Made by a program: the position numbers and the translations under genes. Positions 1 to 8,860 of a stretch of 64,000 nucleotides of DNA are shown here, one piece after another; the stretch's first letter is position 1; each line of letters starts with the position of its first letter. Source of the DNA: Sporocytophaga myxococcoides DSM 11118 (lineage in GTDB: Bacteria; Bacteroidota; Bacteroidia; Cytophagales; Cytophagaceae). The notes below the pieces were generated by a model, which was not told the origin of the DNA, did not search any database, and saw only the letters and a program-made list of their open reading frames with translations. Location of the stretch: positions 496,001 to 560,000 of the forward strand of contig NZ_AUFX01000005.1 in NCBI RefSeq assembly GCF_000426725.1, read 5' to 3'.

Positions 1-78
1 ATGCCTATTGTACTTCTTATCGTTTTTGGAATCAGCAGATACTATTTGAGAAAGAAAAAATATACAAGCTTTAGATAA
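1..78 (+). CDS. C-terminal end of a membrane protein, probably GldG (partial)
   Basis: The first 26 codons are open from base 1 to TAA at 76-78. They encode a hydrophobic stretch followed by a basic tail (RYYLRKKKYTSFR), as expected for a last transmembrane helix with a cytoplasmic end. The next gene starts two bases after the stop codon and is DUF4340-like. In Bacteroidota that gene type commonly follows gldF-gldG, which encode the ABC-type transporter linked to gliding motility. GldG is therefore an inference from context; 26 residues are too few to identify the family. The ATG at base 1 is probably internal. Confidence 0.45.
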   Translation: MPIVLLIVFGISRYYLRKKKYTSFR

Positions 79-79
79 A

Positions 80-1039
80 ATGAGGGAGTTGAAGAAGTTA
101 AGTCCATATATCTTTTTATTCGTAATTACCGGATTGGCAGCCTTGTATACATTGCTGAATGAAAGAGGTTCTAATTCTTTTAATAAAGAGAAGCAATCTG
201 TTGGGGTGGCTGATACCACTGCTATTACATCTGTTAGTCTGCAGACTAATAACAAGGTTACGAAACTTCATAAACAACCTAATGGTAAGTGGTTGGTAAA
301 TAATAAATATGAGGCGAGAGAAAAATTAATAAGCCTATTATTTTTCGGATTGAATAAAATTGAAGTTAAAAGACCAGTTGCGGATAATAAAAAGAGCGGG
401 GTAGTTGCAAATCTTAAGCAAGACGGTGTGAAAATCACTGTGGAATCTTCAGACAAAAAGGATGTGTTTTATGTATTGTCCAATGAAAATGATGTGAACA
501 GTACTTACTTTCTTGCTGAAGGCTCTGCTGATCCTGTAATCGTTTTTGTTCCTGGAGTAAAGGGAGATCTTTCTGAATTGGCAAGTCTGCAAGAACAGGA
601 TTGGAGATCCCGGGTTTTATTTAATAGCAGTCCAAGAAGTCTTCAAAAAGTATCAGTAAGTTTTCCAGCTGCTCCTTCAGAAAATTTTACTATCGTTTCT
701 AAAGGAAATAAATTTGAAGTAGAAAATCTTCCGGCTCAGGATAGCTCAAAAATCCACAGATACTTAATGTTGTATGGCGTAACAAATGTGGATAAGTACA
801 TAGTGAGTGGAAAAGATACTATTGTAAATCAACTTCATAAAGGTAAACCGTTTTCAACAATACAAGTGGATGATATTGTGGATAACCTTAGTAAGACTGT
901 TGATATTTATCTGGACCCATGGAAACAAGGTAAGATTTATGCTATCATCAGGAATACAGGGGAGGTGGTAACTTTGAATCCTGAGCTGACAAACTATCTG
1001 CTTGTGAAAAAATCTTTCTTTGCTCCTTCAAATAAGTAA
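80..1039 (+). CDS. DUF4340-like membrane-anchored protein
   Basis: A 319-residue protein with one N-terminal transmembrane segment (about residues 9-25, SPYIFLFVITGLAALYTLL) and a long extracytoplasmic, beta-rich remainder. The pattern 'TSVSLQTNN..VTKLHKQPNGKWLVNNKY' near residues 50-80 resembles DUF4340 proteins, which are often encoded next to gldF/gldG. The ATG lies two bases after the stop of the upstream partial gene, so the two are probably co-transcribed and translationally coupled. The biochemical role is unknown; a part in the Gld transporter complex is inferred from linkage alone. Confidence 0.7.
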   Translation: MRELKKLSPYIFLFVITGLAALYTLLNERGSNSFNKEKQSVGVADTTAITSVSLQTNNKVTKLHKQPNGKWLVNNKYEAREKLISLLFFGLNKIEVKRPVADNKKSGVVANLKQDGVKITVESSDKKDVFYVLSNENDVNSTYFLAEGSADPVIVFVPGVKGDLSELASLQEQDWRSRVLFNSSPRSLQKVSVSFPAAPSENFTIVSKGNKFEVENLPAQDSSKIHRYLMLYGVTNVDKYIVSGKDTIVNQLHKGKPFSTIQVDDIVDNLSKTVDIYLDPWKQGKIYAIIRNTGEVVTLNPELTNYLLVKKSFFAPSNK

Positions 1040-1119
1040 GAGGGTTTTTTTTAGAATTCGGTTTTTTATAATTAACTTTATCCCCTTCATATTTTACTAG
1101 AATAGGATAAAAGAGCTAT

Positions 1120-2244
1120 ATGAAATTTGTTGTTTCTTCAACTGCCCTTCTTAAACAATTGACTGCGATCAATGGGGTTATCACTACAAATCCGGTAGTG
1201 CCGATTTTGGAAAATTTCCTGTTTGAGGTTTCTGTGGGCAAACTTACTGTTTATGCTTCAGATCTTCAGACTTCCATGATTACTGAAATTGTGGTGGAAT
1301 CTAAAGAAAAAGGAAATATTGCGGTACCTGCCAAAATACTTCTTGATACACTTAAGAATCTACCGGAGCAGCCAGTAACTTTCACGATTGACGAAGAAAC
1401 TTATAGCATCGAAATCAGCTCTGATAATGGAAGATATAAGTTGTCAGGTGAAAATGCCACTGATTTTCCAAGAGTACCTGCCGTTAAAAATGGATATGCA
1501 GTAGATGTACCATCTGATATTTTAACCAGAGCCATTGCCAGCACTATTTTTGCAGCCAGCAACGATGAGTTAAAGCCTCAAATGACAGGTGTTTTCATTA
1601 ATATTTCAGATGCGAATACAACATTTGTTGCTACTGACGGACACAGACTAATCAGATACAGAAGGTCAGACATTGCTTCTGAAAGTCAAAATACTTTATT
1701 AATACCTAAGAAAGCTCTTAACCTTCTTAAAGCATCTCTTCCAACTGACAATACTCTTGTTAAGATGGAGTTCAATGCATCTAACGCTTTCTTCAGCTTT
1801 GCAAATATCAAGATGATTTGCCGTCTAATTGACGAGCGTTTCCCTGATTATGAAAATGCAATTCCTGCTAACAACCCAAATAAGTTAACAATCAACAGAC
1901 AGGATTTGCTTAACTCTTTAAAACGTATCTCTATTTACGCAAACAAGACCACTCATCAGGTACGTCTTAAGATAGCAGGTAGTGAACTTCAGATTTCAGC
2001 AGAAGATCTTGATTTCAGCAATGAAGCAAATGAAAGATTATCTTGCGAATATGAAGGAGACGATATGGAAATCGGATTTAATGCGAAATTCCTTATTGAG
2101 ATGCTGAATAACCTTGATTGTGAGGCTATTGATATTAATCTTTCAGCACCAAATAGAGCAGGTATCTTAAATCCGGCTAAAAAAGATAAGAACGAAGATG
2201 TACTTATGCTTGTGATGCCGGTGATGCTTAATAACTATGTGTAA
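1120..2244 (+). CDS. dnaN: DNA polymerase III subunit beta (sliding clamp)
   Basis: A 374-residue protein of the length expected for the bacterial beta clamp (E. coli 366). It has the three-domain layout: MKFVVSSTALLKQL at the N-terminus, FVATDGHRLIRYRR in domain 2 (about residues 168-181), and a C-terminus ending in LMLVMPVMLNNYV, which matches the usual VMPMR-type end. It encircles DNA and tethers polymerase III and other repair and replication proteins. The gene sits 80 bp downstream of the DUF4340 gene and ends just before a bidirectional terminator shared with the convergent yebC-family gene. Identification is secure. Confidence 0.97.
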   Translation: MKFVVSSTALLKQLTAINGVITTNPVVPILENFLFEVSVGKLTVYASDLQTSMITEIVVESKEKGNIAVPAKILLDTLKNLPEQPVTFTIDEETYSIEISSDNGRYKLSGENATDFPRVPAVKNGYAVDVPSDILTRAIASTIFAASNDELKPQMTGVFINISDANTTFVATDGHRLIRYRRSDIASESQNTLLIPKKALNLLKASLPTDNTLVKMEFNASNAFFSFANIKMICRLIDERFPDYENAIPANNPNKLTINRQDLLNSLKRISIYANKTTHQVRLKIAGSELQISAEDLDFSNEANERLSCEYEGDDMEIGFNAKFLIEMLNNLDCEAIDINLSAPNRAGILNPAKKDKNEDVLMLVMPVMLNNYV

Positions 2245-2269
2245 TTGTGAATAATAGTGTTATAAAAGA

Positions 2270-2299
2270 AAAGGCTGGTCAATCTGATCAGCCTTTTTT
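2270..2299. terminator. Bidirectional intrinsic terminator between dnaN and the YebC-family gene
   Basis: The inverted repeat AAAGGCTG...CAGCCTTT is followed by a T-run on the plus strand and preceded by A-rich sequence that becomes U-rich on the minus strand. It sits between two convergent genes. Confidence 0.75.
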
Positions 2300-2301
2300 A
2301 T

Positions 2302-3012
2302 TTATTTCATATTGTGGAAAACGTTTTGAACATCATCATCCTCTTCAAATTTTCCCAGGAGTTTTTCGATTTCAGCTTCCTGCTCTTCTGTTAATTCTTT
2401 AGCATCTGTAGGTATTCTTTCAAAGTCTGAACTTATTACCTCATATCCTTTTTCCTCAAGGAAGTGTTGAATTTTTCCATATGCATCAAATGCTCCATAA
2501 ATTACAATTTCATTCTCATCAGCGCCTATTTCATCCGCACCAAAATCTATCAGTTCCAGTTCTAGCTCTTCAATATCAATATCTTCTCTGCTTTTGATTT
2601 TAAAGATACATTTTCTTTCAAAAAGGAAATCAAGAGAACCAGAAGTACCAAGAGATCCTCCACTTCTTGTGAAATAGCTTCTAACACTGGCAACGGTTCT
2701 GGTAGGATTGTCTGTAGCTGTCTCAACTACAATTGCAATTCCATAAGGACCATAACCTTCATAAACTACTTCTTTATAATCTTCTTGTTCTTTAGAAGAA
2801 GCTTTTTTTATAGCCCTTTCGACATTGTCTTTAGGCATGTTTGCCGCTTTGGCGTTCTGGATCAAAGCACGAAGTCTTGAGTTGGTCGTAGGGTCAGGAC
2901 CGCCTGATTTAACGGCCATGGCAATGTCTTTACCAATTCTGGTAAAAGTCTTAGCCATTTGTCCCCATCTTTTCATTTTTCTGGCTTTCCGGAATTCAAA
3001 TGCTCTTCCCAT
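2302..3012 (-). CDS. YebC/PmpR family protein (putative transcriptional or translational regulator)
   Basis: A 236-residue protein with the family N-terminus MGRAFEFRKARKMKRW and KTFTRIGKDI. The central YEGYGPYGIAIVVE and the segment RTVASVRSYFTRSGGSLG are hallmark YebC features. Length agrees with the family (about 240-250). Members have been described as DNA-binding regulators; more recent work links the family to translation through difficult sequence stretches. The C-terminus is acidic (KLLGKFEEDDDVQNVFHNMK), as is common. The gene is transcribed alone on the minus strand, convergent with dnaN. Confidence 0.93.
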   Translation of the reverse strand: MGRAFEFRKARKMKRWGQMAKTFTRIGKDIAMAVKSGGPDPTTNSRLRALIQNAKAANMPKDNVERAIKKASSKEQEDYKEVVYEGYGPYGIAIVVETATDNPTRTVASVRSYFTRSGGSLGTSGSLDFLFERKCIFKIKSREDIDIEELELELIDFGADEIGADENEIVIYGAFDAYGKIQHFLEEKGYEVISSDFERIPTDAKELTEEQEAEIEKLLGKFEEDDDVQNVFHNMK

Positions 3013-3045
3013 TGTAATATACTTTTAAAATAATATCAGTTATTG

Positions 3046-3300
3046 CTATAATTCTTCTGTAAAAAAAGTAAAGATAAAAATCAAAGAAACCAGAACAAAG
3101 GTTAAACCATATAAAATTCCGATTGTGACGTCGCGTCTCTTTGATATAAAGGCAATTAAGATTGAAACTAAGATGAGTGCGAAATAAAGTACATATGATA
3201 TGGTGGTCGGAAGAAAGGTGATGAATCTAAAGTAAACGTAAGAAACAAGAATTAGAATTATGGCTATTAAGATTCTTAGTTTATTGCTTTTGATTTCCAT
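3046..3300 (-). CDS. Small membrane protein of unknown function
   Basis: An 84-residue, strongly hydrophobic protein with about three predicted transmembrane helices: ILIAIILILVSYVYF, LPTTISYVLYFALILVSILIAF and IGILYGLTFVLVSLIFIF. A short basic loop (SKRRD) lies between helices 2 and 3. No family recognised. It lies downstream of the murA terminator and upstream of the yebC-family gene in the same direction, so it may have its own transcript. The N-terminal basic residues (MEIKSNKLR) suggest an inside-positive start. Confidence 0.6.
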   Translation of the reverse strand: MEIKSNKLRILIAIILILVSYVYFRFITFLPTTISYVLYFALILVSILIAFISKRRDVTIGILYGLTFVLVSLIFIFTFFTEEL

Positions 3301-3310
3301 ATCATGATTA

Positions 3311-3337
3311 AAAAGGAGCCGCTTTAACGGCTCCTTT
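3311..3337 (-). terminator. Intrinsic terminator downstream of murA
   Basis: The hairpin GGAGCC-GCTTTAAC-GGCTCC is followed on the minus strand by a run of T (CTCCTTTTTAATC). It lies 16 bases past the murA stop codon. Confidence 0.8.
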
Positions 3338-3352
3338 GTACAAAAAGATTAA

Positions 3353-4660
3353 TTAAGAAATTCTTCTTATGTCAGCTCCAAGTGCATTTAGCCTGGTATC
3401 AATATTCTGATATCCCCTGTCTATTTGTTCTATGTTGTGAATAGTACTTTTGCCATTAGCAGATAAAGCTGCGATCAATAAAGCCACCCCGGCTCTGATA
3501 TCCGGTGATGTCATCTGTATTCCCCGAAGAGGAATTTGTTTATTTAAGCCTATTACAGTAGCTCTATGTGGATCGCAAAGTATTATTTGAGCTCCCATAT
3601 CTATCAGTTTGTCAACAAAGAAAAGGCGGCTTTCGAACATTTTCTGGTGTATTAATGCAGAACCTTTAGCCTGTGTTGCCACTACCAATGCAATACTCAT
3701 AAGGTCAGGTGTAAATCCTGGCCATATAGCATCTGATATTGTAAGGATAGAACCATCAATGAAGGTTTCTATTTCATAGCTATCCTGAGAAGGTATATAA
3801 ATATCATCTCCTCTGAATTCCATTTTAATGCCCAGTCTTCTGAATATAGTAGGGATAATTCCCAGCATATCGATTCTACAGTTCTTTATCGTGACTTCAG
3901 AACTGGTCATTCCAGCCATACCTATAAAACTTCCAATTTCGATCATATCAGGAAGAATGGTATGAGTAGTGCCTCCTAAAGAATCCACTCCTTCTATAGT
4001 AAGAAGATTAGAGCCGATACCGCTAATTTTTGCTCCCATTCGATTGAGCATGGAGCAAAGTTGCTGCAGGTATGGTTCGCATGCTGCATTGTAAATAGTA
4101 GTTTGACCTTTTGCAAGAACAGCTGCCATTACAACATTTGCAGTTCCGGTAACTGATGCTTCGTCAAGGAGCATGTAGCATCCTTTCAGATTACTTGCAT
4201 CGATTTGATAGAAACTATCTCCGGAATCATAGGAGAATTTTGCTCCTAATTGTTCAAGGCCCAGAAAGTGGGTGTCGAGCCTTCTACGTCCAATTTTATC
4301 GCCCCCTGGTTTGGGCATTTTAGCCTTTCCGAATCTGGCCAGTAGTGGACCAAGGATCATTATAGAACCTCTTAGCGCTGCTGCTTTCTTCTTAAAGGTA
4401 TCAGTTTCTAAAAAGTCAATATTGACATTTTTGGCTTCGAACAGATAGGTGGAGTCTCCTGTCTTCTCTACTTCTACACCAAAATCTTTTAATAATTCAA
4501 TGAGTTTGTTAACATCGATAATGTCCGGTACATTATGAATAGTAACAGGTTCCGGAGTTAATAAAACAGCACAAAGGATCTGAAGCGCTTCGTTTTTAGC
4601 TCCCTGAGGATAAATGTCTCCTTTAAGACGTTTACCACCGATAATTTCAAATGAAGCCAT
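3353..4660 (-). CDS. murA: UDP-N-acetylglucosamine 1-carboxyvinyltransferase
   Basis: A 435-residue protein of the EPSP-synthase fold. MurA catalyses the first committed step of peptidoglycan synthesis, moving enolpyruvate from PEP to UDP-GlcNAc in the cytoplasm. Recognisable parts are GGKRLKGDIYPQGAKNEAL (substrate-binding K-N pair near residues 22-23), LRGSIMILGPLLARFGKA, and PDIRAGVALLIAAL near the C-terminus. The active-site loop reads PGGDKIG around residue 121, where E. coli has PGGCTIG. The catalytic Cys115 is thus replaced by Asp, a change known to give fosfomycin-insensitive but active MurA in other bacteria. It is the last gene of a uvrD-DUF4290-murA row on the minus strand, starting 3 bases after the DUF4290 stop. 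Confidence 0.95.
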   Translation of the reverse strand: MASFEIIGGKRLKGDIYPQGAKNEALQILCAVLLTPEPVTIHNVPDIIDVNKLIELLKDFGVEVEKTGDSTYLFEAKNVNIDFLETDTFKKKAAALRGSIMILGPLLARFGKAKMPKPGGDKIGRRRLDTHFLGLEQLGAKFSYDSGDSFYQIDASNLKGCYMLLDEASVTGTANVVMAAVLAKGQTTIYNAACEPYLQQLCSMLNRMGAKISGIGSNLLTIEGVDSLGGTTHTILPDMIEIGSFIGMAGMTSSEVTIKNCRIDMLGIIPTIFRRLGIKMEFRGDDIYIPSQDSYEIETFIDGSILTISDAIWPGFTPDLMSIALVVATQAKGSALIHQKMFESRLFFVDKLIDMGAQIILCDPHRATVIGLNKQIPLRGIQMTSPDIRAGVALLIAALSANGKSTIHNIEQIDRGYQNIDTRLNALGADIRRIS

Positions 4661-4663
4661 TAC

Positions 4664-5416
4664 TTAGTTTTTTCTTCTTTTATCCTTAGAGTATTTATTG
4701 TCTCTGTTGTCCCTGTTATCTCTATCGCCTCTGTCTCCTCTATTGTCCCTGTATTCTCTGTTGTCTCTACTATTATTATCTCTGCCACGGAATTCTCTTT
4801 TGTATCCATTGCCATTTGAATTGCCACCGCTTTGATTGCTGGTTTTTGGCTCACGCATCTCTTTTACGTGGGAATCAAAAAGATTATTAGCTTTGATTTT
4901 TTCAGCATTGATTGGCAGCTTGTTTTTAGACATCGTTATAAGCTGCTCAATGATAATATCGTCTGTAATGTTTTCTTTATTCCAGGTCTGATAAAATCTT
5001 TTCATCAGCTTACCTATATAGATTATAGCTGCTTCCTGATCGTCTTTATCATCTAGTTGCAATGCTTTTGCAATAAGCAATTCTATATTTTTCCCGTAGT
5101 GTTTATAATAAAGCAGGTTGTTATTATAACCAACGGTCATTGGTCTTTTTCCAAGCAATGATTTTTCAGGCATTGGAAAAGGAGTTTCTACATCGAGTTT
5201 AAAATCAGACATGATATAAAGATGGTCCCAAAGTTTTCCGAAATCCTGGGTATCTCTCATGTTTGGATTTATCTGCTTCATTAGCTCGATAAGCGTTTTG
5301 GCATAACGTCCTCTCTCTTCGCGGTCTGGTATGCTTATCACATAATCAACAAGCTTTTGAATATTTCTTCCGTATTCTTTTAAAACAATGCCTGTTGAAG
5401 GATCTGGTATCTCCAT
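4664..5416 (-). CDS. DUF4290 domain protein with a charged, disordered C-terminal tail
   Basis: A 250-residue protein. Residues 1 to about 185 match the DUF4290 family found in Bacteroidota (MEIPDPSTGIVLKEYGRNIQ at the start, then GRYAKTLIELMKQINPN, KLWDHLYIMSDF and PMTVGYNNNLLYYKHYG). From about residue 195 the protein becomes a low-complexity tail rich in Arg, Asp, Asn, Gly and Ser (repeats of RDNR/RGDRGD), ending in KDKRRKN. Tails of this type often bind RNA or nucleic acid, but that is inference. The gene directly precedes murA (3-base gap) and follows the UvrD-type helicase by 40 bases, so co-expression is likely. The function of DUF4290 is not known. Confidence 0.85.
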   Translation of the reverse strand: MEIPDPSTGIVLKEYGRNIQKLVDYVISIPDREERGRYAKTLIELMKQINPNMRDTQDFGKLWDHLYIMSDFKLDVETPFPMPEKSLLGKRPMTVGYNNNLLYYKHYGKNIELLIAKALQLDDKDDQEAAIIYIGKLMKRFYQTWNKENITDDIIIEQLITMSKNKLPINAEKIKANNLFDSHVKEMREPKTSNQSGGNSNGNGYKREFRGRDNNSRDNREYRDNRGDRGDRDNRDNRDNKYSKDKRRKN

Positions 5417-5456
5417 AATGTAGTGTTAGATTGCGTGCTTAAAAATAATATTAATA

Positions 5457-7715
5457 CTAGGTAGTGTGAATTTTTAGTTTAGCGAAACTTAAAATAAGTG
5501 TCTTTTCACCATGATCGTTAAATTCAATGACGGCTTTTCGGTCAGTTCCGGATACATCCATTGCTTTTACCGTGCCATATCCAAACTTTAGATGTTCTAC
5601 TCTCATTCCTGGTTTTAACTGCGATGTATCACTGGGTTTAAAATCCGGAGAAGGGATGTAGTTACTCTTTGGTTTACTTAAAACCGGTGAAGCGGTTTTT
5701 GGTTTAGCTTTTATTACCTGAGAGGAAGAAGTTGTTGCTGCAGCCGGTGCCGCACTCGGCTCTGGTCTTGCTCTTCTGCTGATATTCAGGTATTGAGGGT
5801 CTAATTCATTTAAGAATCTGCTAGGCTCACATTCTTTCAATCTGCCGAAACGATATCTTGTAGCTGCAAAAGAAAGGCAAAGATTACTTTGTGCACGTGT
5901 GATCGCTACGTAGAATAACCTTCTTTCTTCTTCCAGATCAGCTCTGCTGCTCAACATCATCTGGGAAGGGAATAACTCTTCTTCCATCCCTACGATATAA
6001 ACGCTTTTAAACTCCAGTCCCTTTGCCGAGTGAATGGTCATAAGAACAATAAAGTCATTGTCTTTGTCCTTTTCCTCTTCAATATCCGTCAAAAGAGATA
6101 TTTCCTGAAGAAAAGAACCTAACTTTTTATCTTCAATATTGGGGTTGTCTACAAATTCCTTAATACCGTTCAAAAGTTCTTGAACGTTTTCATACCTGCT
6201 TAGCCCTTCAACAGTTTTATCCTCATACAATTCTTTCAGTATTCCTGAAGACTGAGCCACTTCAATTGCTGTTTCAAAGGCGTCCTTGTTTTCAGCAAGT
6301 CGCATGTAGTTTTTAATCTGTACAACAAATCCCTCAATGGCAGCGGCAGCTCTTCCCGGTATAATTGAATGTACGTTATTTAAAACATCCCAAAGTGAGG
6401 CGCCTTGCTCTTCGGCGGTTACCAAAAGTTTGGATACTGTCGTATCTCCAATTCCCCTCTTAGGATAGTTGATGATTCTTCTTAAAGCTTGCTCGTCATT
6501 TGGGTTAAGGGTAAATCTTAAATAAGCAACAAGGTCTTTAATCTCTTTTCTTTGATAGAAAGACAAACCTCCAACTACTTTGTATTTAAGATTCATTCTC
6601 CTCAAGGCCTCTTCAAATGCTCTTGACTGAGAGTTGGTTCTGTAAAGGATTGCAAAATCTTTATTCTTAAGCTGGTGAGCCATTTTTTCTTCAAAAATTG
6701 CTGTGGCTACCATTCGTCCTTCTTCATTGTCAGACGTAGCTTTGATGATCTCTATCAGTTTACCTGTTTCGTTTTCAGTAAAAACGTTTTTCTTAAGCTG
6801 TGCTTTATTTTTACCTATTACAGAGTTAGCTGCATTAACAATAACCTTAGTAGATCTATAGTTTTGTTCCAGTTTATATACCTGTAACTCCGGATAATCT
6901 TTTTCAAAGTTCAGAATATTCTGAATGTCAGCTCCACGGAATGCGTAAATACTCTGAGCATCGTCTCCAACTACACAAATGTTACGATTTTTTGCGGAAA
7001 GCTTCTTTGTAATACTATACTGGCTTAGGTTTGTATCCTGAAACTCATCTACCAACACATATTTGAATATATTCTGGTATTTATTAACCACATCGATATG
7101 GTTTTTAAACAGAATGTTAGTGTTAAAAAGCAAATCGTCAAAATCCATTGCTCCAGCTTTGAAGCATCTGTCCTGGTACAGTTTGTACAATTTGCCCATT
7201 TCAGGCCTCATAGCCGAAGCATCATCCGCCATAAAATGTGGATTGTTCAGATATTCCTGAGCTGAGATCAGACGGTTTTTGGCTCCTGAAATCCGGGCTA
7301 AAACGGTACTTGGCTTATAAAGCTTTTCATCTAGGTATTGCTCCTTGACGATTTGCTTGATAAGTGTTTTTGAATCGTCTGAATCGTAAATTGTAAAATT
7401 GCTTGTATATCCTATTTTCTCTGCCTCTGCTCTTAAAATTCTAGCGAATACAGAGTGAAAGGTTCCCATCCAAAGTCCTCTGGCTTCCGGACCGACAACC
7501 TTCTCAATTCTTTCCCGCATTTCCTTTGCGGCTTTATTGGTAAAGGTAAGGGCCAGGATATTGAATGGATCTACCCCTTTTTGTATAAGGTTGGCAATCC
7601 TGAAAGTTAATACTCTGGTTTTACCTGATCCAGCGCCAGCAATAATCATGCTCGGGCCTTCAGTATTAATAACAGCGTCTTTTTGGGAGGGATTAAGTGT
7701 TTTTATATAATCCAT
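5457..7715 (-). CDS. UvrD/PcrA-type ATP-dependent DNA helicase
   Basis: A 752-residue superfamily 1A helicase. Visible motifs: Q motif LNPSQKDAV (residues 7-15), Walker A GAGSGKT (27-33), LALTFTNKAAKEM (motif Ia), LVDEFQDTN (motif II), VVGDDAQSIYAFRGA (motif III), LEQNYRS (motif IV), MTIHSAKGLEFKSVYIVG (motif V) and RRLFYVAITRA (motif VI). The C-terminus (about 695-752: GMRVEHLKFGYGTV...KAVIEFNDHGEKTL) is the Tudor-like domain of PcrA/UvrD that contacts RNA polymerase. A low-complexity Ala/Ser/Pro linker precedes it. The protein would unwind DNA in nucleotide excision repair, mismatch repair or replication-transcription conflicts. It heads the minus-strand row that continues with DUF4290 and murA. 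Confidence 0.95.
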   Translation of the reverse strand: MDYIKTLNPSQKDAVINTEGPSMIIAGAGSGKTRVLTFRIANLIQKGVDPFNILALTFTNKAAKEMRERIEKVVGPEARGLWMGTFHSVFARILRAEAEKIGYTSNFTIYDSDDSKTLIKQIVKEQYLDEKLYKPSTVLARISGAKNRLISAQEYLNNPHFMADDASAMRPEMGKLYKLYQDRCFKAGAMDFDDLLFNTNILFKNHIDVVNKYQNIFKYVLVDEFQDTNLSQYSITKKLSAKNRNICVVGDDAQSIYAFRGADIQNILNFEKDYPELQVYKLEQNYRSTKVIVNAANSVIGKNKAQLKKNVFTENETGKLIEIIKATSDNEEGRMVATAIFEEKMAHQLKNKDFAILYRTNSQSRAFEEALRRMNLKYKVVGGLSFYQRKEIKDLVAYLRFTLNPNDEQALRRIINYPKRGIGDTTVSKLLVTAEEQGASLWDVLNNVHSIIPGRAAAAIEGFVVQIKNYMRLAENKDAFETAIEVAQSSGILKELYEDKTVEGLSRYENVQELLNGIKEFVDNPNIEDKKLGSFLQEISLLTDIEEEKDKDNDFIVLMTIHSAKGLEFKSVYIVGMEEELFPSQMMLSSRADLEEERRLFYVAITRAQSNLCLSFAATRYRFGRLKECEPSRFLNELDPQYLNISRRARPEPSAAPAAATTSSSQVIKAKPKTASPVLSKPKSNYIPSPDFKPSDTSQLKPGMRVEHLKFGYGTVKAMDVSGTDRKAVIEFNDHGEKTLILSFAKLKIHTT

Positions 7716-8027
7716 TTGGGCTTGCTAATCTAGTTTGCAATTTACAATATATTTCTCTTCAAATCCCATTTAAAGTTTTGAATTATATAAAACTTATAAT
7801 TTTGAATCCGGAGAGGATATTAGGAGATTATGAATTGATAATTTTTTAAATTAAGGGATAAAATAAGATTTCTCCCTGAAGACATTATTTACATTCAGAC
7901 TTTTCAGTACTTAATAGGAAACACCTTCTGAAATAGATTGGTTTCGCTAATTTTCTAGTCAAAAGTCAGAAATAAACTTTTATTTGATTTTATTAATTGG
8001 TTGATTTTTAATTGTATATAATAGTTT
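7716..8027. other. AT-rich intergenic region between divergent genes
   Basis: About 310 bases separate the helicase gene (minus) from the HAD hydrolase gene (plus). It is AT-rich with no open reading frame of note and no RNA gene or repeat that I can see. It must hold the promoters of both genes. TATATAAT-like sequence around 8017 could be part of the plus-strand promoter, but no complete Bacteroidota-type promoter is convincing. Confidence 0.5.
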
Positions 8028-8747
8028 ATGGATTTGAAGCCATTTCCCCAAAAAGAAAACTTGTTGATTTTTGATATCGATGGTACACTTACTGATTCTG
8101 TGTTTGTACACCAGTCTGGATTTAAGAACGCCCTGAAATATTCTGGGATATCGGATTATGACAGTAATTTTTCAGGATATAAACACCATACTGATTCATT
8201 TATCTTTAAGACAATTTTTGAATCCTATCAGAAATGCCCCTGTACAGAAACAGATATAAAGAATTTTAGCCATGCATTATACCAAGAGATTCAAAAGGAG
8301 CTTGATGCTAAATCAATTGGGGAGATAGATGGCGCATTAAAATTTATAAATTATATTTTATTTGAATCTGATTTTGCGTTGGTTTATGCAACAGGATCTT
8401 TGGAGAAACCTGCTTTATTAAAATTGGCACATACTGGTTTCCCTTTAAGTGAATCTCTGCTTGTTAGTTCTGATAAGCTACAAACCCGGGAGGAAATAGT
8501 AGAAGCCTCAATTATTAGGGCAATGGGGTATTTTGAAAATCAAAGATTCGATAAGGTTATAGCTTTGGGTGATGGCTTATGGGATTTACAGACAGCTAAA
8601 AAAGCAAATCTTGGATTTATAGGGATTGGTGCAAAAAATAAGCAAATATTATATGATCATGGGGCATCAGTTGTATTTGATGATTTTATTGATTTTAAAG
8701 CTATTATTAATTGTTTGAATACAGATTGTGCTATCTCCACCTGTTAA
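8028..8747 (+). CDS. HAD-superfamily hydrolase (phosphatase-like)
   Basis: A 239-residue haloacid-dehalogenase-like protein. HAD motif I is LLIFDIDGTLTDS (catalytic Asp in DIDGT, residues 16-20). Motif II is VYATGS (about 122-127). The acidic motif IV is ALGDGLWD (about 183-190). An alpha-helical cap lies between motifs I and II, as in phosphoglycolate phosphatase-like subfamily I enzymes. The usual role is removal of phosphate from a small metabolite; the substrate cannot be told. The gene stands alone, divergent from the helicase gene. Confidence 0.85.
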   Translation: MDLKPFPQKENLLIFDIDGTLTDSVFVHQSGFKNALKYSGISDYDSNFSGYKHHTDSFIFKTIFESYQKCPCTETDIKNFSHALYQEIQKELDAKSIGEIDGALKFINYILFESDFALVYATGSLEKPALLKLAHTGFPLSESLLVSSDKLQTREEIVEASIIRAMGYFENQRFDKVIALGDGLWDLQTAKKANLGFIGIGAKNKQILYDHGASVVFDDFIDFKAIINCLNTDCAISTC

Positions 8748-8860
8748 TCTAAGTCAGCAAAATATCAGGATAAGTGAAGGGAATTGAAATTTTTGGGGAA
8801 TAATTTTTTAATTTTGAATTCTTCAGCTAAAAAAACAGTTGGGGGTAAAAAGCAAATCAA

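Noticed and set aside
4690-4800. Short repeats that at first sight look like a CRISPR array or tandem repeat
   Set aside because: The units are irregular, have no spacers, and encode the Arg/Asp/Asn tail of the DUF4290 protein in frame.
4660-4854. Open frame of 64 codons on the minus strand
   Set aside because: It is another reading frame of the repetitive tail of the DUF4290 gene; its Thr/Glu-rich product follows from the low-complexity DNA.
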